11,273 nucleotides of DNA from Chitinophagaceae bacterium (GTDB taxonomy: Bacteria > Bacteroidota > Bacteroidia > Chitinophagales > Chitinophagaceae), in NCBI GenBank assembly GCA_020846105.1, contig JADLEN010000246.1:1-11273 (forward strand), read 5' to 3'. This document shows, piece after piece, positions 8,501-11,273 of the stretch. Within the stretch, counting starts at the first letter, position 1, and every line of letters begins with the position of its first letter. The position numbers and the translations under genes are program-made. The notes below the pieces were generated by a model that was not told the DNA's origin, did no database searches, and saw only the letters and a list, made by a program, of their open reading frames with translations.

Positions 8501-9720
8501 CCGCGGCCGTTACCCTCAATATTGTACCAAGACCATCCGTGTCTATCACACCAAGCACTGTTACCAATATCTGTACAGACTCTTCTATAATGCTCAAAAG
8601 CACCTATACAGGCACAGGCCTTAGCTTTATGTGGTACAAAGACAATGTGCTTATCACCGGTGCTAGTGCAGACTCTTTGCGCATATCCGATGCAGGTGCC
8701 TATACACTTGCTGCCATTGCCGCATCTTGTGCCGATACCAGCAATGCCAGCACACTCAACCTTATTCCACTACCCACAGCTACCTTCGACATCTCTGATA
8801 CCATAAAAGCCATATGCGCAGGCCGCCCTGTAGAGCTAGAAGCACTAGCCATACCCACAGGCTACAGCTACCAATGGCTAAGAGACGATGTAGTAATACC
8901 AGGAGCTACTAGCCGCAAATACATTGCTAGCAACGTCGGCGTATATCAAATACGCATCACCGACAACAACAATTGCCGCAACCTATCAGATACCATCAGT
9001 GTTGTAGTGTCGCCACTAGGCACACCATCCATCACCCCCAACGTAGCCAACATTTGCGAAGGCACTACCCTACTACTCATAGGTAGTGGCGGCGCATACG
9101 CCACCTATTACGAGTGGCAAAACGCTGGCGTCATACTGCCAGACACTACAGACAAGCTACGTGTATCTACCCCAGGTGTATACTCCGTTACCGTTCGCGA
9201 TATCTACAACTGTGTTGCCAAGTCTACCCAATCCATCGTATCGGTATACCCAATGCCTAGCAAGCCAGACATCGTAGAAACACCCGGAATGCTCAGCACC
9301 AAGCTAGCCTACAGCAGCTACCAATGGTACCGCAACGGCAAAGCAATTGCAGGCGCCACCAACCGCAACTTCTTCATCACCTTCGACGGCAAATACTCTG
9401 TAACCGTAACCAACGCCGCAGAATGCAGCAACTACTCCGACACACTCGTGCTCCAAAATCTATCCATAGACCACAGCCGTACCGCCACCGCAGTAGCCAT
9501 ACACCTTTACCCCAACCCTACTAGCCACATCATAAACATAGATGCGCCAATAGTAGTAAACGCTACCATCACCGACATGCAAGGCCGCCGCATAGCCACC
9601 TACACTGCCACCAAGCAGATAGACCTACAAAGCTTTGCAGACGGCACCTACCTCATAGCCATCACAGACAGCGAGGGTAGCCTCTTACAAACCAACAGAG
9701 TAGTAAAACACAGCAACTAA
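5554..9720 (+). CDS. Secreted T9SS-sorted adhesin-like protein: beta-helix plus Ig-like repeats
   Basis: A 1388-residue exported protein. Residues 1-27 form a signal peptide (KK near the start, hydrophobic core, ALA before Gln28). About 60-480 look like a right-handed parallel beta-helix: VTIDGDD, then many turns with N-rich steps such as ILNNIIG and ILNNNIHDI. The segment ends near 545 with the IGADEFNG boundary usual for such helices. Ig-like modules follow (about 553-712, with YQWQSS and LRWYDA). Residues about 713-905 are a Tyr/Asp/Gly-rich beta domain. Five more Ig-like repeats of about 80 aa run from about 919 to 1305, recognisable by YQW/FMW, the GAT turn, AGxYxV and an IC cysteine lost in the last. 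The tail (about 1314-1388, LYPNPT at 1318-1323, then DMQGRRI and DGTYLIAI) is a T9SS type A sorting domain. Role is inferred as surface adhesion or glycan binding; no catalytic site was identified. It is monocistronic, with its own terminator. Confidence 0.9.
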   Translation: MKKLKTFCKLGISILFVLGLAQHTALAQVSVAATAGTATGSYTTLNAVFSAINAGTHQGEVTITITANTTEPATPIPLLRSGTGSSSFSRIVIKPSGDRIINSATTPVTNRSVIELVGADNVTIDGDDPATPGVRNLTIQCASSTLAGVGAIRLASNSTAGADGADNDTVMNCILIGPRSSATATTINYGICFSTGTTATTTGAYKNQNAVIMNNEIKKFYYGLFLTGASSTYPNIGTKVLNNIIGTDVTADNVYGRGIYMSYSSSNTSSSSDNAEISGNDIRVGSYTTTGYSLTISGIELTSYTAGTKILNNNIHDINQPLNSTSYGAYGISIISSAHTNGIVIANNFIRNISNAGAQTAIPTTGMAAGIYITSGGTDFELKHNTIVMGSQTNTSTTKSSACITMGSTVKFSKILNNIFINLHSSSNAYGIYSTAITNFNDGNVNNNNYYLSYASAKVGFYNSLARASLLAWQLGALKDNLSVNENTTFTSATDLHIPAGTFSLCESGGATTTITGTTKDYDNETRPGTSTYGFGTRPDIGADEFNGRVNYTCTTPAPGNTSITPSSICLGESVKLYLSSTVGGTGITYQWQSSNDGTTYTDIPGAVFSEWILTPTTYTYYKCKVTCVNGPTTTTSTPLQITYNNNVVTTTGAQRCGSGRVTLAATGSAGTTLRWYDAATSGTLLGTGGSLLTPTIGGTTDFYVDAGIATTETRNTNHTGKTTWEYGEPVSPFSGYYLSCRTQYVILASDLQKTGFIAGNFNSIGLFVLSNYTSDYYENFTIKMAQTSATDLSGGFLSPSFTTVWGATDYYVNSGDNTFTFSSGFTWDGTSNIVVQMCFDNTSSYYPWEAYVRSINMPYQASYQSFSDYDDQCSVGYGDYEYGDYYIPDFTFNGVTVCAGPRKAVTATVNPLPATNISPATGPVAVCNLDAKTFTTTSVGNLQWRNASGPISGATSSSYSTGTAGSYSVVVTNPTTGCKDSSAAVTLNIVPRPSVSITPSTVTNICTDSSIMLKSTYTGTGLSFMWYKDNVLITGASADSLRISDAGAYTLAAIAASCADTSNASTLNLIPLPTATFDISDTIKAICAGRPVELEALAIPTGYSYQWLRDDVVIPGATSRKYIASNVGVYQIRITDNNNCRNLSDTISVVVSPLGTPSITPNVANICEGTTLLLIGSGGAYATYYEWQNAGVILPDTTDKLRVSTPGVYSVTVRDIYNCVAKSTQSIVSVYPMPSKPDIVETPGMLSTKLAYSSYQWYRNGKAIAGATNRNFFITFDGKYSVTVTNAAECSNYSDTLVLQNLSIDHSRTATAVAIHLYPNPTSHIINIDAPIVVNATITDMQGRRIATYTATKQIDLQSFADGTYLIAITDSEGSLLQTNRVVKHSN

Positions 9721-9745
9721 ACTACTAAATACTAAACACTAACAC

Positions 9746-9780
9746 AGCGCCCGTCTATTCTTAGATGGGCGCTTTATTTA
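9746..9780 (+). terminator. Rho-independent terminator after the adhesin gene
   Basis: A 12-bp stem (AGCGCCCGTCTA pairing with TAGATGGGCGCT, one G-T wobble) with a TTCT loop spans 9746-9773. It is followed by TTATTTAT and starts 25 nt after the adhesin stop. It stands between the convergent adhesin and minus-strand genes. On the minus strand no T run follows, so it is mainly a plus-strand terminator. Confidence 0.85.
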
Positions 9781-9966
9781 TGCCTATTGTGTAGCTTTTG
9801 GGCGGTTAAGCTATTCCTTACTATTAGGCTTTGGGGCTCCAGCTATCCACTACTACTCCGCCACAAGGCCGCCGCCGCAAAGGCTTCAGCGGGGTAGCCG
9901 CTGCTATCTGGCGCAGGCTCAGCTTTTGTCTTGCTATGGGGCTTTGCCGGCCGCGTAGGCACAGCA
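9781..9966. other. GC-rich convergent intergenic spacer with hairpin, no gene seen
   Basis: This sequence between two converging genes is visibly richer in G+C than the rest of the window from about 9830 on. It contains a GCCGCCGCCGC tract, a hairpin CAGCGG (loop GGTAG) CCGCTG at 9887-9903, and related phrases GGCTCCAGCTATC and GGCTTCAGC...GCTATC. No credible reading frame is seen. It may be a palindromic extragenic repeat of this genome, but a single copy cannot prove that. Confidence 0.45.
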
Positions 9967-10917
9967 CTACAACAGCTGCAAAGTATAAGCACCATCTTGC
10001 ACCGCAGACAGGTTTTGCACTTTCAGAAACCGATGCATAGCCACATCGCCAAGGTCTGCCGCCAAAAAATGCAACTCAGCCATAGGCGCTACCCGCACCA
10101 CAGGCTGCCCTACAGCTGCCTGTGCAGTAGCACCTAGCCAAAACACCAGCTCGGTGCCACCACGGTTCACGATACGCAGCGCATCGCCAGGCAAGAAAGT
10201 GTGGGTAAGCACCAAGCGGCTCATACCTGCTTTGATACCACGTTGGTAGCGGCTCTGCTCGTGGCGGCGTATGGTTTTGGTATCGAAAAAGGTGGCCACA
10301 CTTTGCGGGCGACCCTTGTAATACCTCATGAGTGCACCTAGCACAGCATACAGCTCTGTACACACCGCCACACGCGCATGCTCTACGGCAGTACTGTACT
10401 GTTTGGTACTGCTTTTGTTTTGCAATTGCTGGCCATTGGCTATTTGTAGCTTGTCGTAAAAGGCAGCAACATCTTGCAGCGTGGCAGCTAGTGCAGGTAT
10501 GGCTTGCAGCATTAGTACTAGTGCGCCTACCGATGATATAATATCGCCTTGGCTACCTTTTTGGAAAGGCACACGCCTATACGGTAGCAGGCGTATATAC
10601 TCCATGCTGCGCTGCCTGTATAGCTGCTGTATCTGTATGTCCCATTCTTGTATTTTGCTATTGCGTAGCTCTTTTAGCAGGCGCTGTAGGCTAATGGTAC
10701 GGCTTTTTTGTTTGCCTTTTTGCCCAGCCCAGTCTAGGTAGGCTTGGCCATAGGCTTGCACAAATGGTTGTAGCTCGGCGTGTAGTGTGGCAAAAAAGGG
10801 ATTGGATATTTGCCCATGCAATGCAATGAGCGTATGGTGTGCTATTTTCTGGCAGTTGCGGTAAGAGTTTACCGTGCTGCTTTCGAAACTGTTTTGTAAA
10901 TATATCCAAGTGCGCAT
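9967..10917 (-). CDS. Hypothetical protein, family not recognised
   Basis: I do not recognise this protein and assign no function. From the ATG at 10917 it has 316 residues (MRTWIYLQNSFESS...). The frame stays open to a TTG at 10971, which would give 334 residues; I prefer the ATG because TTG starts are rare and the added 18 residues show no signal peptide or domain. The first two thirds look mainly helical, with basic stretches (GQKGKQKSR; LLPYRRVPFQKG) and one hydrophobic helix (GALVLMLQAIPALAATL). The last 80 or so residues look like a small beta domain (RLVLTHTFLPGDALRIVNRGG, then AELHFLAADLG and a hydrophobic C-terminus AYTLQLL). There is no signal peptide or T9SS tail, so it is probably cytoplasmic. 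Its G+C is higher than that of the genes to its left. It is convergent with the adhesin, and its upstream side faces the 42-bp array. Confidence 0.75.
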   Translation of the reverse strand: MRTWIYLQNSFESSTVNSYRNCQKIAHHTLIALHGQISNPFFATLHAELQPFVQAYGQAYLDWAGQKGKQKSRTISLQRLLKELRNSKIQEWDIQIQQLYRQRSMEYIRLLPYRRVPFQKGSQGDIISSVGALVLMLQAIPALAATLQDVAAFYDKLQIANGQQLQNKSSTKQYSTAVEHARVAVCTELYAVLGALMRYYKGRPQSVATFFDTKTIRRHEQSRYQRGIKAGMSRLVLTHTFLPGDALRIVNRGGTELVFWLGATAQAAVGQPVVRVAPMAELHFLAADLGDVAMHRFLKVQNLSAVQDGAYTLQLL

Positions 10918-11018
10918 GGCTGGCAATTTTTTATTTGTAGGTAAAAATGATTTGATAATAGCTAGCGCCAAAGAGGCTATGGTATAAAAATAACCATTTG
11001 AGCTGCATTGTATTGCTA

Positions 11019-11026
11019 CAAAGATA
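11019..11026 (-). promoter_or_regulatory. Candidate -7 promoter element for the minus-strand hypothetical gene
   Basis: On the minus strand this reads TATCTTTG, an exact TAnnTTTG match. Transcription would start near 11012 and run into the hypothetical gene with a leader of about 95 nt to the ATG at 10917 (about 40 nt to the TTG). No TTTG -33 box is seen at 17-21 nt. The element lies 17 bp from the first unit of the tandem array. Confidence 0.45.
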
Positions 11027-11042
11027 TAAAATTAGTTGTTTT

Positions 11043-11273
11043 AGTAGGTTTGTGTTTTTACAAACTAGCTAAATCTAGCGATTGAGTAGGTTTGTGTTTT
11101 TACAAACTATTTAAATCTAACGATTGAGTAGGTTTGTGTTTTTACAAACTAGCTAAATCTAACGATTGAGTATGTTTGTGTTTTTACAAACTAGCTAAAT
11201 CTAACGATTGAGTAGGTTTGTGTTTTTACAAACTAGTTAAATCTAGTGATTGAGTAAGTTTGTGTTTTTACAA
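11043..11273. repeat. 42-bp tandem repeat array, 5.5 copies, continuing beyond the window
   Basis: Units begin at 11043, 11085, 11127, 11169, 11211 and 11253 (the last cut by the window end), a period of exactly 42 with no insertion or deletion. Each starts AGTAGG or a one-base variant. Unit positions 6-25 (GTTTGTGTTTTTACAAACTA) are invariant and contain a hairpin GTTTGT, loop GTTTTT, ACAAAC. Positions 26-42 (GCTAAATCTAGCGATTG in unit 1) vary only at 26, 27, 36 and 37. Position 5 is the only other variable site. There are no unique spacers between copies. The array lies upstream of the minus-strand hypothetical gene; nothing visible shows whether it is transcribed. Confidence 0.95.

Noticed and set aside
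10332..10741. Plus-strand reading frames antisense to the minus-strand hypothetical gene
   Set aside because: Short, Cys/Ser-rich products typical of antisense shadows, and lying inside the longer continuous minus-strand frame.
10931..11008. 25-codon reading frame on the minus strand between the candidate promoter and the hypothetical gene
   Set aside because: It lies in a plausible leader and ends 14 nt before the ATG at 10917, but nothing in its composition or a binding site supports translation; chance is a sufficient explanation.
11043..11273. CRISPR array
   Set aside because: The period is 42 bp and the whole unit is conserved between copies; there are no unique spacers, and no cas genes are in view.
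11043..11273. DnaA-box cluster or parS/dif site in the tandem array
   Set aside because: No match to TTATNCACA, to the parS palindrome or to a dif-like 28-mer was seen in the unit.

Overview
The window looks like a piece of a Bacteroidota chromosome. Three things support this. The large secreted protein ends in a type IX secretion (T9SS) sorting domain, a system largely confined to this phylum. Promoter-like elements match the Bacteroidota -7 consensus TAnnTTTG (1333-1340 upstream of der; 11019-11026 on the minus strand). Starts lack Shine-Dalgarno sequences. The family cannot be fixed from this sequence; a Chitinophagaceae- or Sphingobacteriia-like member is a guess.

Layout. 1-1202 is the 3' part of a POT/PTR2 peptide transporter gene, ended by a hairpin terminator at 1229-1262. 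1361-4562 holds three tightly spaced plus-strand genes: der (ribosome-assembly GTPase with two G domains), rimO (radical-SAM methylthiotransferase of ribosomal protein uS12), and a small DUF423 membrane protein. The gaps are 15-16 nt, so they are probably one operon with ribosome biogenesis as the shared theme of the first two. 4563-5553 is almost 1 kb without a credible gene. Its middle (4757-5034) is packed with short palindromes built on a TTGCT/AGCAA core in both orientations, resembling a REP/BIME-type cluster. Its right end carries a perfect 15-bp inverted repeat around a candidate promoter.

5554-9720 encodes a 1388-residue secreted, surface-exposed adhesin-like protein: signal peptide, parallel beta-helix, Ig-like modules, an inserted Tyr/Asp-rich beta domain, five more Ig-like repeats, and the T9SS type A tail. 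A strong terminator follows at 9746-9780. Convergent to it on the minus strand is an unrecognised 316-334 aa protein (9967-10917 or 10971), separated from the adhesin by a GC-rich patch.

The right edge (11043-11273, running off the window) is an exact-period 42-bp tandem array, 5.5 copies visible, with an invariant 20-bp core containing a GTTTGT/ACAAAC hairpin. It has no unique spacers, so it is not CRISPR. It is the best candidate here for something undescribed: 42 bp is four helical turns, the layout recalls centromere-like or iteron arrays, and every unit carries a TAnnTTTG match.
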